This document shows, in pieces, positions 12,487-22,688 of a stretch of DNA of 64,000 bases. Under the pieces are notes generated by a model. It did no database searches. It was not told the origin of the DNA and was given only the letters and a program-made list of their open reading frames with translations. The stretch comes from Ganoderma boninense (lineage: Eukaryota; Basidiomycota; Agaricomycetes; Polyporales; Polyporaceae): contig CM035304.1 of the NCBI GenBank assembly GCA_002900995.3, positions 2,450,823 through 2,514,822 of the forward strand, in the 5' to 3' direction. Positions within the stretch are counted from its first letter, which is position 1. Each line of letters begins with the position of its first letter. Position numbers and translations under genes: made by a program.

Positions 12487-14679
12487 ATGTGGCTCCTGGA
12501 CACTCATCGTGCTGAGCTCCACAAGTTCCTGGGGCCGGATTCTATCCCCGATCCCGGCTACGCCATCCTCTCCCACTGCTGGGCCCCGGAAGGCGAACAG
12601 GTCTTTCAGGACATCGAAGCCCTGAAAGCGCAATATGGACCAGGCGACAACCCCCGAGACCACGTCTCGGCGAAGATCAAGAATTTCTGCATCCTCGCGG
12701 AACAACTGGGCTACAAGTGGGGATGGGTGGACACCTGTTGCATCGACAAGACCAGCAGCTCGGAGCTCACGGAGGCGATCAAGTCCATGTTCCGATACTA
12801 CGCCCAGGCGGCGGTATGCATCGTTTTCCTCCACGACGTACCGGATCACTGCGACTTGGACACGGACGAGTCCATGTTCCACGAGAGCAGGTGGCACAGG
12901 CGTTGCTGGACGTTGCAGGAGCTCATCGCGCCGAAGAAGGTGTGGTTCTACTCGGAGGGGTGGCAGAAATTGTGCACCAGGGCCGAGAGAGCGGCGCTGC
13001 TCGAGAAGATCACAGGCATCTCCGAGGACGTCCTGAGGGGAAAGAAGGACGTGACGGCGATGAGTATAGCTGCCAGACTGTCCTGGGCAGCATCCAGGCA
13101 GGCTACGCGCGAGGAGGACGAGGCGTATTCCTTGTTGGGCATTTTGAAGGTCGATATGTACACATCCTACGGCGAGGGACGACACGCCTTCTATCGACTG
13201 CAAGAAGAGCTCATCAAGCGCTCCACGGACACCTCTCTCTTCGCTTGGGGTCTTCCCCTCAACCTGGCAGATCTGCGCAACTCGACGGCTCTCTGGGTCC
13301 CGGACACGATCGGCCGTGGACACGAACACCCCAACGAGTCATTCCTCTTCGCGCCTACACCGGCTTACTTCAGCTCCAAGGGGCTGACTGGCGTGCATTT
13401 CGCGCCTAACCTATCGGTAACTTTCCTTCGCATGTAGTAGGTGTGGTCCTATGCTGATGCGAGCCGACAGATTGGCAGCACAGGATGCGCCTTCGATATC
13501 TCCGGTATACTGACGTTCAGTACCTCCCCGTACGGCATCCTCGCACACTTCCCAGTAGCTGAGCTCAAAACTCAGCGCCTCCTTGTGGCGTTCATAGCTT
13601 GCTCCATGAACGGGAAACAGCTGGGCCTCGTCCTTGACCCGTGCAGTAACGCCGATGCCACCAGCCCCAATGGTCTTGTCTACGACATTTCGAGCACCAA
13701 TCGCCTTGTCATGCTCGAAGACGATGACCCCCATGGTCTGCTAGTCTTCGAATGGCGCGATTTATATATCCGGACGAGTCCGCCTGCGGGCCATAACATC
13801 CAGGTTCCCGAAGAATTCGGCGAGCAGAAACAGGGATCAATCCCCACAATTATGGCACCAATATCGTCGCCATTGACCAACGTGCTGCCTCTCAACACGG
13901 GTCCAGCGACATTGGCAACGTCTCCTATGCAGGCGACGATGGCGATGGATGTTTCGTCCCCACCAACGGCGCTGTTGCCGTTTGTGGCGAGACAGACATC
14001 TCCCCTGCCGGGACCACAGATACCTCCGCAAGTCCTGCCAGAGGCACCGCCAATGCTGACTAGAGGACCACCGACGACGGCAACCCCGCTACCTCCGTCG
14101 ACGGACTCCATAACGACGCTTCCGTCGAGAGGTGCAGCCATTGACCCGACGAGTGCCCCACTGGCGAATGGAGGCGCATACACATACCCCATGTCCAACT
14201 TTCAAACGCTTTCCACCTCGCTATCGACGAACGTTGCCCATCCTTCATCTTTTTCACCACCTCTCGGGATGGAGACACAACGTCCGGTCCCCGATGCACC
14301 TCCACCCTCCACGGCAACAGCGCTGTTCTCGGAGACAAAGGAACAACCAGGAGCTAGTGGGGACGCACCTCCACCAGCACAGGTCAACTCTCAGGTCGGC
14401 CGAGAGGAGCGGCTGGGAAAGGCTCAGAGGAGAGAAGGGGTTTGTTTCGCATGGGTCCGGCGGGTAATGGGACGCGTGGCGATGGCATTTGGGTTCCCTA
14501 GCGGCCGAATCTTCGTGACGGGAAATCCTGTAGTAGTGCCGAACGTAAGAATATATTCGTGCTATATGAGAAAAGAAATGAGAGAGCCTTACCGGACGTT
14601 TGTAGTACCTATGGATGGCGACTTTGAACGGGGTGAGGGAATGGGGAGGAGGATGGAATCGGATGCGGACGACTTGTAA
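12487..14679 (+). CDS. HET-domain protein 2 of 9, with Pro/Thr/Ser-rich C-terminus
   Basis: Exons 12487-13416 and 13471-14679 (TAA), intron 54 nt, phase 0. Exon 1 encodes a complete HET domain: MWLLDTHRAEL start, GYAILSHCW, GWVDTCCIDKTSSSEL, RCWTLQELIAP, then the DUF8212-like REEDEAYSLLGILKVDMYTS. Exon 2 begins like its paralogues (ILTFSTSPYGILAHFPVAEL, LLVAFIACSMNGKQLGLVL, FEWRDLYIRT). After about 13800, where the others have the FRIPHWLI segment and the HWA...H...F-x-D core, this protein runs into roughly 190 residues rich in P, T and S (for example PPMLTRGPPTTATPLPPST). It ends with an unrelated 90-residue tail containing WVRRVMGRVAMAFGFPSGR. The second half of the C-terminal domain is therefore replaced. 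An undetected intron in the low-complexity stretch is possible but no frame break demands one. Confidence 0.88.
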
Positions 14680-14827
14680 GCTTGCAAGTGTGGGCGCTTC
14701 ATGGTGCTAGCATCGCTTTCGAAACGGATTGGATCCCACAGTTCAATGACCGCAAGTCAACCGCATCAGACTGGAGGTATGTATCATCTTTCGTTCGGTG
14801 CATTATATTCATCATGGTCGTAGTAAA

Positions 14828-16929
14828 ATGTGGCTGTTGAGTACCGATCGTGCGGAGCTACAGTTCTTCGCCACCCCAAATGACGTCCCGAAAGGGTACG
14901 CCATCCTCTCACACGTATGGGACAAGGAAGAGCAGACCTTCCAAGATGTTCAGGCCCTTCGCACTCAGGGCGCAGCGTCTGGCGCAAAGCCCCGCGACCT
15001 CGCTTCGCCGAAGATCAAGAACTTCTGTGTCCTTGCCGAGAGCCACGGGTACCGCTGGATATGGATCGACACCTGTTGCATCGACAAGACGAGCAGCTCC
15101 GAGCTGTCCGAAGCGATCAACTCGATGTTCCTCTACTACTCGCTCGCCGAGGTCTGCTACGCCTACTTGCGAGACGTGCCGACCTATTGCGCCGCAGAAG
15201 ATCGCGCGTCCGAGTTCGGGACGAGCATGTGGCACAAGCGCGGCTGGACGCTGCAAGAGCTCATCGCGCCCCAGATTGTCGTTTTTCTCTCGAAGACATG
15301 GGAGGTGATCGGCACGAAGGCCGATCTCGCTCCAGTGCTGGAGAGCGTTACCAGCGTGCCCGCTGGGGTGCTGACGATGGAGAGGGAGCTGGCGGACATC
15401 AGCGTCGCCGCGCGGATGTCGTGGGCGGCCGACCGAAGGACAACCCGACCTGAAGACGAGGCATACTGCCTTATGGGCCTGTTTGGCATCCATATGCCTA
15501 CGCTCTATGGCGAGGGGAGACAGGCGTTTCGTCGACTCCAGGAGGAGATCATGCGACAGTCCGTGGATACCTCTATCTTCGCGTGGGGTCACTGCCGTCC
15601 GGGTTACTCAACATCACTCATTTCCACTCAATACGTGATTCATGATCACGCGGATGAAACCTACCTTCTTGCGCCATCTCCGGCCGCATTCCGGGGCTGC
15701 AGCAATCGACATTTCTCTCCTCCCAGCAATCTTCCCTCTCAACCTCTCAGTGGGCAATCCTCAGTTCGGAAATCAGTGAGCCCTTTGTGTTTTATGAAAT
15801 GAATTTCGAGCATTGAACTACATACTTGCAGAGTGCGGACAGCATTCTAAGGGGAATCCTGGAGCCTCCAGCCTCTGATGCAATCGGCTTACCGACATTC
15901 ACGATCACCCCTTACGGCGTTCTCGCCCATGCCCCTGTTATCGAAACCTTTGACCTCACCGTTCTGGTCCTGTTCTGCACTCAGGACAAACAGCATATTG
16001 GACTGCTCCTCCACCGCTGTCCCGATGCCCCCGATCCCTCGCGCCCTCTCTATCACGTCTGCTCTCTCTTCTCCTCAGCCTTCCCCGCAAGGATCGGCCG
16101 CGTGATCGACCTCGGCGAGGACGTCACAGCGCCCCAACTCAAGCGTGCCGCAGTTACATTCGAATGGCGGTCCATCTACCTCGCGCACCGCCCTCCCCCC
16201 GCCCCGCCCACGCGCATGCTCCTCAACCGCGGAAAAGCTGCGCCCTTCCGCATCCCGCTCTGGCACCTCAAGGAGCTCGAGCTGAACGCCTTCGTCGACC
16301 TGCTGACCCCCGCGAACCGCGTCCTGCAGTTCCCCTGGAACGGCACCCCGCCCGCCATCCTCCGCTTCCGGCTCAAGCAGCCCGTCGCGTCGGGCGACAC
16401 GCGGCGCGACTTCGCCGTCTGCCTCGGGCGATGCGCTGAGGCGTCGACGTCAGAGTCCCAGCGCGACCGCGTGCGCTCCCTCGGCCCGCACTGGGCGAAC
16501 GTCCAGCCGCTCCCGCATCGTGACGCCGATCGTGATACGCCCACGCACGACTGCGCGGCGCACCATGTCGCGGAGTGGCCGCGGCAAGCGAAGACGTTCT
16601 CGATGTGGGGCGGGTCGCTCGGCGCGGTGCTGCTCTCGTTCGCGGCGTGTCCGCTGAACCCTGCGGGGACATACGTCGTGACTATCAAGCCACTGGGGTG
16701 GCCGGTTAGCGCGCCGAAACGTGCGAGCCTCTGTCCTCCTGCTTGTGTGTATGTGCGCGCACTCAACTTTTTTTCTGGTTTGGACAGGGTTGTAGGCGAT
16801 ACGAAGCCCCGATGGTTTGGGCATGATGTGTGGTCGTGCGATTGCAGCGTCCAAATCTTCGTCAATCGCAGTCACTGTACAGGTATGTTGATATATCGTA
16901 ACTCGCTGCCTTCGAAAGAGTGTGGTTAG
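14828..16929 (+). CDS. HET-domain protein 3 of 9
   Basis: Start at MWLLSTDRAEL (14828); exons 14828-15775 and 15832 onward, intron 56 nt, phase 0. HET motifs GYAILSHVW, WIWIDTCCIDKTSSSEL and RGWTLQELIAP are intact; the DUF8212-like segment is RPEDEAYCLMGLFGIHMPTLYGEG in outline. Exon 2 carries the shared C-terminal domain: FTITPYGVLAHAPVIE, IGLLLHRCPDAPDPSRPLYH, FEWRSIYLAHRPPP, PFRIPLWHL, a Cys/His cluster (LGRCAEAS...HWANV...HDCAAHHVAEWP) and CPLNPAGTYVV. The open frame reaches TAG at 16929, longer than its paralogues. A plausible 43-nt intron at 16745-16787 (GTGTGT...TTTGGACAG) would instead end the protein at TAG 16793-16795, closer to the usual length. The 3' end is therefore uncertain, the rest is not. 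Confidence 0.9.
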
Positions 16930-17132
16930 TGGTTTGTAGTTACGCTATAGCGGATGCAGATATAAGCAGGCACCTTGAACCTGCGGTGTTTTTGTTACTT
17001 ACTGGGTGTGTGGAACCGCCAGGCGACCGCAGCCCAGAACTCCACGTGGCCCGTGGAGAACCGACTAGCCAGGAACACCGGCCGAGACAGATTCCCCGTG
17101 AGAAATCATCAGCGCAGCGCAGATGACGGAAT

Positions 17133-17164
17133 GCGGCTCGGTCGAACGAGCTCGAACGAGCCGC
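17133..17164. repeat. Imperfect palindrome containing a tandem decamer
   Basis: GCGGCTCG (17133-17140) and CGAGCCGC (17157-17164) are perfect inverted repeats. Between and partly overlapping the right arm lies TCGAACGAG twice at 10-base spacing (17142-17150, 17152-17160). It lies 150 bases upstream of the first ICMT-like gene and could be a protein-binding site or a chance hairpin. Confidence 0.5.
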
Positions 17165-17311
17165 ACTTCGTCCATCTTTTGGACGATCGAGAGCGAGGTC
17201 TGTGAGCGTTCGGCTCGATTCTCGGTGACCAACTGACGCTTGCTGATAGGTACTTTATACAGTCCTTGAACTTGCCACTCGCGAGAGCTCATTGACCTGC
17301 CCAGCCTTGCT

Positions 17312-18146
17312 ATGATCTACCTACCCATCCCACCCGCTCGCGCATTCCACGCCCCAATACTCAAAGTACCCTTCCTGCTCGCGAATGGCATCGCCTCCTG
17401 CCGCGCGTTGACGCCTCCGGAAGAGCCGCCGTCGGCGAGGGAGAGGGAGAAGGCCCAATTTGCGCCTGGCTTCTTGCTCCGATACCCCGCCCTCTACAAA
17501 GCCATCATAGCATGCATTAAGGCCTCGAAGGTAAGTTTCACCTCAGGATGGCCGAATGGCGCAACATCTGACAGTGGCCACGCTTTGAAAACGCCAGTAC
17601 TTCTTCTGCGGGCTCTCGTTCATCGAGGTCGCGCTCATCCTCGGGCACCATCCCTCATGGTCCTACTCCGCCTACATCCCCCGCTCCATCCGCCCGTTCG
17701 TGAGACTCTGGAGCCTACAGCTCACCCCTCTCTCCGTCGCGGGCTGCGTGCTCGGGTTCGCTGGGGGCCTCATCCGCACGGCGTGCTACCGCGAGCTCGG
17801 CCCCTTCTTCACCTGGGAGGTCGCCGTCCGGGACGACCACAAGCTAGTCACCACGGGCCCGTACGCCATCGTAAGGCACCCATCATACATCGGATACTAC
17901 ATGCTCGCAGCCGGGAACGTGATCTTGCTGGCGAGCAAGGGCTCGTGGTTCGTGGAGTCTGGGCTGTGGAAGACGCTGTTGGGCAAGGGTGCGGCCTGCT
18001 TGGCCACGGCGTTCATGGCCTTGGTTGGGGTGCGATTGTTCCGGAGGATGGACGAGGAGGACCGGATGCTGAAGAATGAATTTGGGGAGGAGTGGGAGGA
18101 GTGGGCGAAGAAGACTCCGTACCGTTTGATCCCTTATGTCTACTGA
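17312..18146 (+). CDS. Isoprenylcysteine carboxyl methyltransferase-like protein (ICMT/Ste14 family), copy 1
   Basis: Integral ER-membrane methyltransferase family; members methylate the prenylated C-terminal cysteine of CaaX proteins using S-adenosylmethionine. Exons 17312-17530 and 17598-18146, intron 67 nt, phase 0, 255 residues. Visible motifs: hydrophobic helices at the N-terminus, YRELGPFFTWEVAVRDDHKLV, the signature GPYAIVRHPSYIGYYML (RHP-x-Y-x-G), and the C-terminal EEWEEWAKKTPYRLIPYVY, matching the catalytic C-terminal core of ICMT. Start chosen because it opens a hydrophobic N-terminus shared with copy 2 (both begin with a short leader, APILK/APILC, then P-L-L). It lies between HET genes 3 and 4 on the same strand. 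No CaaX-ending protein or pheromone precursor was found nearby, so the substrate is unknown. Confidence 0.9.
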
Positions 18147-18682
18147 TTGCCTGGAGCAATATTTGGGCGTGGAGAATATTTGGATCTGTATATGTACGTA
18201 ATACCATATTTAAACAGCTTTACTGACGAAGGAGGTCGATAATGAGGTTGCTACTTAGAGTCGCGTGCATATTCTGTAAGCGCGGAAGTCCACATTTCGG
18301 GACCCGGGTTGGGCGCGGCCGGGGTTACCGAAGGACTTAGGTACTGTACTTGATCATGATGCCAGCTGTCTCTATCCTTGTCTCCTGGCACCTGCCTGGC
18401 ACCCTCCGACTTTACGCTCGTTCTCCTCATTCAGATATTCAGGATTCTCGGGACATTGGTCGATCAGATATACACAGCCTCTCTGTTCCAGTTGAGCTCC
18501 ATCGACTCATCGAGTCAGGTAAGTAATATTAAGGTCGACGTTTATCCAGAAAGTACTCATGCTGCGTTGTTAGTGATTCGTATCCTTGAAGTTTTCCAGG
18601 TTCGTTATTCGCACCATCTGTCGTACAAACACAATTTCAACGGAAGTCTCATACATGTCTGCAGTAGGCTCGTCCATCAACG
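18147..18682. other. Intergenic region upstream of HET gene 4
   Basis: About 530 bases, nothing recognised beyond the presumptive promoter and leader of HET gene 4. The sequence 18294-18330 (CGGGACCCGGGTTGGGCGCGGCC) is unusually GC-rich. Confidence 0.45.
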
Positions 18683-20527
18683 ATGTGGCTCCTCAGCACA
18701 GATCGCGCAGAGCTTCACTATTTCAGCGGCCCCGAATCCGTCCCCGCAGGTTACGCGATCCTCTCGCACGTCTGGGGATCCCAAGAACAGACGTTCCAGG
18801 ACCTCCAGCGGCTGCGCGCGGAATGCGCAAAGACGGGAGGGATGCCGCGCGACCACACTCTGCCCAAGGTCCAGCAGTCCTGCATCCTCGCAGAACGCCA
18901 CGGATACAAGTGGATCTGGAACGACACTTGCTGCATCGACAAGACGAGCAGCGCTGAGCTCTCGGAAGCGATCAACTCGATGTTCCACTACTATGCACGC
19001 GCCGAAGTCTGCTACGCGTACCTCCGCGATGTGCCCGGCGACGTTGATCTGCACAGCGCCGACTCGGCGTTCTGGTCGAGCAGATGGTGGACCCGTGGCT
19101 GGACACTCCAGGAGCTCATCGCGCCCGCGCTCCTCATCTTCTTGTCGGAAGACTGGCACATCCTTGGGTCAAAAGGAGACCTCGCACTCCTTGTTGAGAA
19201 AATCACGCGGATCCCCACGGCTGTCCTCACGCTCGAGACGCCCCTGGACCATGTCAGTGTCTCGATGCGCATGTCTTGGGCGGCGGAAAGACAGACGACG
19301 CGGCTCGAGGACGAGGCGTACTGTCTGATGGGTATCTTCGGGGTTAACATGCCTACGCTGTACGGCGAGGGGCGGCGTGCGTTCCGGAGGTTGCAGGAGG
19401 AGATCATGAAGCTGACGACGGACACGTCGCTGTTCGTCTGGGGCGACTCGACCATCCCTGATGGTCTTCAGTCAGCGGTGGGGTATTGCGACACTGAGCG
19501 CACCCACACGGATGCGGACTCGTTCCTCTTCGCACCTGCACCGTCAGCCTTCAAGGACAGCAGGAACATCTCATACAATCCTCCGCGCACAATGGAATAC
19601 AAAGCGGTATGTGTAAATCGAGTTTGTCACCAGTATTGTCACCTCTCACTCTCGATTTAGTCACCGAACGGGGGCCGCCCTGTTGCCGTGACCTCGCTCG
19701 TCAAGATACCCACATTCACCATCGCCCCATACGCCGTCCATGCCCACGTCCCTGTGCTCGAAATCGCTGGGTTGACCATCGCTGTCATCTTCTGCACCAC
19801 GCCCTCCCAATCGGCCGTCGGCCTCATCCTCACCCCATGTCCCACGCGCTCTGACCCTTCGCGGCCGCTGTACCATACGGGCGGACGGCTCGGGTCCCAG
19901 AGGAACGAACCCTCGCCTAAGAGGTTCCGCATTTGCATGCTCAGCAACCTGTTCCATCAGCCCTTGTTCACCGGGTCAAAATCGAGCTGGAAGGACGTCT
20001 ACATCACCCACCTTCCGCCTCCCCCATTCGATGCCTGCCCCGTCCTTCTGAAACGGATGGTCAGTAGCCTCTCCGCACCGTTCCGGGTTTCCCGCGGGGA
20101 GATGGAGCGGCTACAGGAGCGCGGGTTCTTCCTCGATACTGACCTCACGACAGCGGGCAACTGGCAAGGATCCAGCGCTGACAACTCGACTATCGCGCTG
20201 GTGTTCAAGAAGCGTGACGTGCCTGCGGAGCGGGACTGGTACCTGGAGATCCTTCTCGGGCGGTGCGAGTCTGCGGGGTCGCATTGGGCGAGTATCAGGT
20301 TCCATGACGAGCATCCTGAGCATACCCGTTCATTCGCCCATTCATGTCGGGAGGACCATGTCTCTGAATGGCTGGACGGAAGCAAGTCGTTCGAGTGCCG
20401 GACCGAAGACTCGGACTTCCGCGATACGGTTAGCCTATGCCTGACCCCGTTCCCGATGAACCCCACTCAGACACGCATGGTGAAGGTCTCTTTCGCGTCC
20501 AACCAGCATTCCAGATTAGCATCATGA
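18683..20527 (+). CDS. HET-domain protein 4 of 9
   Basis: Exons 18683-19606 and 19661-20527 (TGA), intron 54 nt, phase 0. Start MWLLSTDRAELHYF. HET motifs AGYAILSHVW, KWIWNDTCCIDKTSSAEL and RGWTLQELIAP are intact. The DUF8212-like segment has RLEDEAYCLMGIFGVNMPTL and FRRLQEEIMK. Exon 2 has the shared C-terminal domain: IPTFTIAPYAVHAHVPVLE, VGLILTPCPTRSDPSRPLYH, WKDVYITHLPPPP, then LGRCESAGSHWASIRF, SCREDHVSEW and PFPMNPTQTRMVKV near the C-terminus. It is bracketed by the two ICMT-like genes and ends only 68 bases from the convergent ICMT copy 2. No frame break was seen, so it is probably functional. Confidence 0.93.
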
Positions 20528-20595
20528 TATCGGTTGTGTGTGGCTTACAAAATACAGGTCGTTGCGTTCCCTCCTCCCCTATCCGCAACCCACGT

Positions 20596-21416
20596 TCAGT
20601 AGACGAACGGAACGACCCTCCACGGCGTCCTCCCCGCCCACTCGTCCCACTCCGCCCCAAACTCGCCCCTCAGCATCGCGTCCTCCTGCCGCGCCCGCGC
20701 GCACAGCGTCAGCGTCACCAGCGCCAGGTACGCCGACACCGCGCACCCCACGCTTCCCCGCGGCGGCGTCCCACAGGCCCCCTGCGACGAAGTAGGACCC
20801 CGGGCTCGCGAGCAGGGTGATGTTCCCGCAGGCGATGAGCGCGAGCCCAGTGTAGCTCGGGTGGCGGACGAACGCGTACGGCCCGCTCGTGACCAGCCGG
20901 TGGCCGTCGCGGACGGACATCTCCCAGGTGAAGAGCTGTCCCATCGTGCGGTGGCACCAGAGGCGGACGAGTCCCCCTGCCATTCCAAGGAACGTTCCGA
21001 CGGCAGACGCAGGGGTGAGAGCGAGGGCTGGGCTTCCGAGGAGGGCGAGAACGCGATTTGAATACGTGGATGGGAAATGTTGGGCGAGGATGATAGCCAC
21101 TTCGGCGAGGGAGAGGCCGGCCACGACATACTGGGATGTTGGCGATTGAGTAGTGAATCGATCAGGGAACTTTCTAGAGACGATTCCGCGCTGCGTCTGG
21201 GCTCACCTTCGTCGTCGCAGAGCACACTTTGATCAACGCGTGGGTCGCACCAGCTTTGGACATGAAGTCCTGTGCGGTATCGTCTCTTTTCCATTCCTTC
21301 ACCTTCGTAGGAGGGTTGGCGGGCGGGGTTAGCCCGTGGTATGTGAGGGCCGCGTTCCCGACGAGGAGCGGGATCTTGAGGAGTGGGGTGCACAGGATAG
21401 GGGCGAGGGAAGACAT
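20596..21416 (-). CDS. ICMT/Ste14-like protein, copy 2 (apparent frameshift near the C-terminus)
   Basis: Paralogue of the gene at 17312. Start ATG 21416 (MSSLAPILCTPLLKIPLLVG); exon 1 21207-21416, intron 21131-21206, exon 2 21130-20596. Motifs: MGQLFTWEMSVRDGHRLV, GPYAFVRHPSYTGLALIACG (RHP-x-Y-x-G) and, at the end, GEFGAEWDEWAGRTPWRVVPFVY, aligning with the end of copy 1. Between GLWDAAAGK and the final AYLALVTLTLCARARQEDA block the frame changes by one base somewhere in 20735-20762, where two C runs occur. No intron explains this. If real, the last 60 residues, including part of the catalytic core, are lost; if a sequencing error, the enzyme is complete. It faces HET gene 4 tail-to-tail. 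Confidence 0.87.
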
Positions 21417-22020
21417 AGGGAAAGTACGCCAACGTCGAAAACCGTTTATACTTATGCGAAATGGCCGATCCGAGGCCTGTACATGTGTCGCGATCAGTCC
21501 TTACCGGATGCAGTTGAAGCACGGCACCTCCTTCTTCTTCGAAGACAGTCCATAGCCGGGACACATGAGCGCAGTTGTGACGTTGACAGGAGGCATGGAA
21601 CTAACGTACTCAAATCCCTCGCGCCCAAGGTTGGGCTGGCTTAACTTGAAGCAGATGAGTTGTCGTGTGATACCTTTTGTTCCGGATGACGCCTTCAACA
21701 TGTGAGTTCCTCGCGTTTGCCTGCCCCTAAACGACGGAATTAAACAGTCGTGAAAAACAACCAGCAGACATACTTCAGATACAATCAACAAGACTCTCGC
21801 ACCGATGTCTTGCCTTCTGCAAAGACTCACTTCTCTTTCCCATGGTAGGGAAAACGGTCTCCTCGTGCGAGCGTACAACGACTCATGATGGCTTCCGACT
21901 GCCGTAAATACATGATACCGCCTTCGACAATCAAACCCGCGCGTGCTTGTACGGGAGGGATGACCTACTTGCAAAGCCAGTTGCGCCCACGATGGTCAGC
22001 GCTGCAATGAAAGAGCACAT
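21417..22020. other. Intergenic region upstream of ICMT copy 2
   Basis: Presumptive promoter of the minus-strand ICMT gene at its left end. A 157-codon minus-strand open frame (21501-21974) lacks family resemblance and is not called as a gene. The region ends at the left border of a MITE. Confidence 0.45.
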
Positions 22021-22688
22021 TACAGTAATTAGGCGGTCCTTTAGACAGGAAATCCTAGTTTCGCAGCTGACCGCGTCCTGCGTCAGCCTCTGGTCAATCG
22101 GGTATTATGGGGACCATTTACCACTGCTGAACAAAGCTCCCCTAACCTTCTGTCGTGTTTGTCCCCAATGCCAGAGAGATCGAAAGCCATCAGTTGCGAA
22201 AGGCCTTATCGGGCCTTTGGCAGTCCTTTAGACAGCTCGTCATTGGCTCGGCAAGTCTCGCTTGTGTAAAAATTGCCTATTACAGGCGGATCTATCCCTA
22301 TATCGGGTAGTTTCACAGTATTAAGCGCTCTCGAAACGAGGCATCCCATTCTTCAACCTCTTGAATCAACACTGTGCACAGGAGGTCTGTCGAAAAAATT
22401 GTATTGTATAACGAGTTCCATGAAGTGCCTCCTGTGTAGTTTTGGGGATAATCAGAGAGGAATTGGAAACGCGATCTGCCATACACTACAAATTACCCCT
22501 TTTTCCACGACAAAAACACCTCCCGTTCAAGTTCTTAGGGAGCGGTGGTCCCAAATTCAGAATATAGGTCCATATAAAGTGTGCACACATAGTGAGGTAC
22601 CCTGGATAACAGTACTGAGGACGGGAGGGACCAAAAGCCGTCTTGTCTAAAGGACCGGTGCTGTCTAAAGGACTGCCTAATTACTGTA
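22021..22688. mobile_element. MITE-like non-autonomous DNA transposon (Tc1/mariner-pogo type) with TA duplications
   Basis: The left end reads TA + CAGTAATTAGGCGGTCCT, continuing TTAGACAG. The right end read on the minus strand is TA + CAGTAATTAGGCAGTCCT, continuing TTAGACAG. These are 26-bp terminal inverted repeats with a single mismatch (22023-22048 and 22661-22686), flanked by TA on both sides. The element proper is 664 bp. The subterminal motif GTCCTTTAGACA occurs again in direct orientation at about 22221 and inverted at about 22645, as expected for transposase-binding repeats. No transposase-like reading frame is present inside. TIRs starting CAGT with a TA target duplication are typical of the Tc1/mariner superfamily (established); assignment to that superfamily here is inference. 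Confidence 0.85.

Noticed and set aside
12394..13329. 311-codon open frame antisense to HET gene 2, and similar long antisense frames over most HET genes (for example 14909-15592, 26048-26767)
   Set aside because: They mirror the codon structure of the GC-rich HET coding strand, have no family resemblance and lack splice logic.
17312..21416. Mating-type B (pheromone/receptor) locus suggested by Ste14-like genes
   Set aside because: No seven-helix STE3 receptor and no short precursor ending in a CaaX box was found near the ICMT genes.
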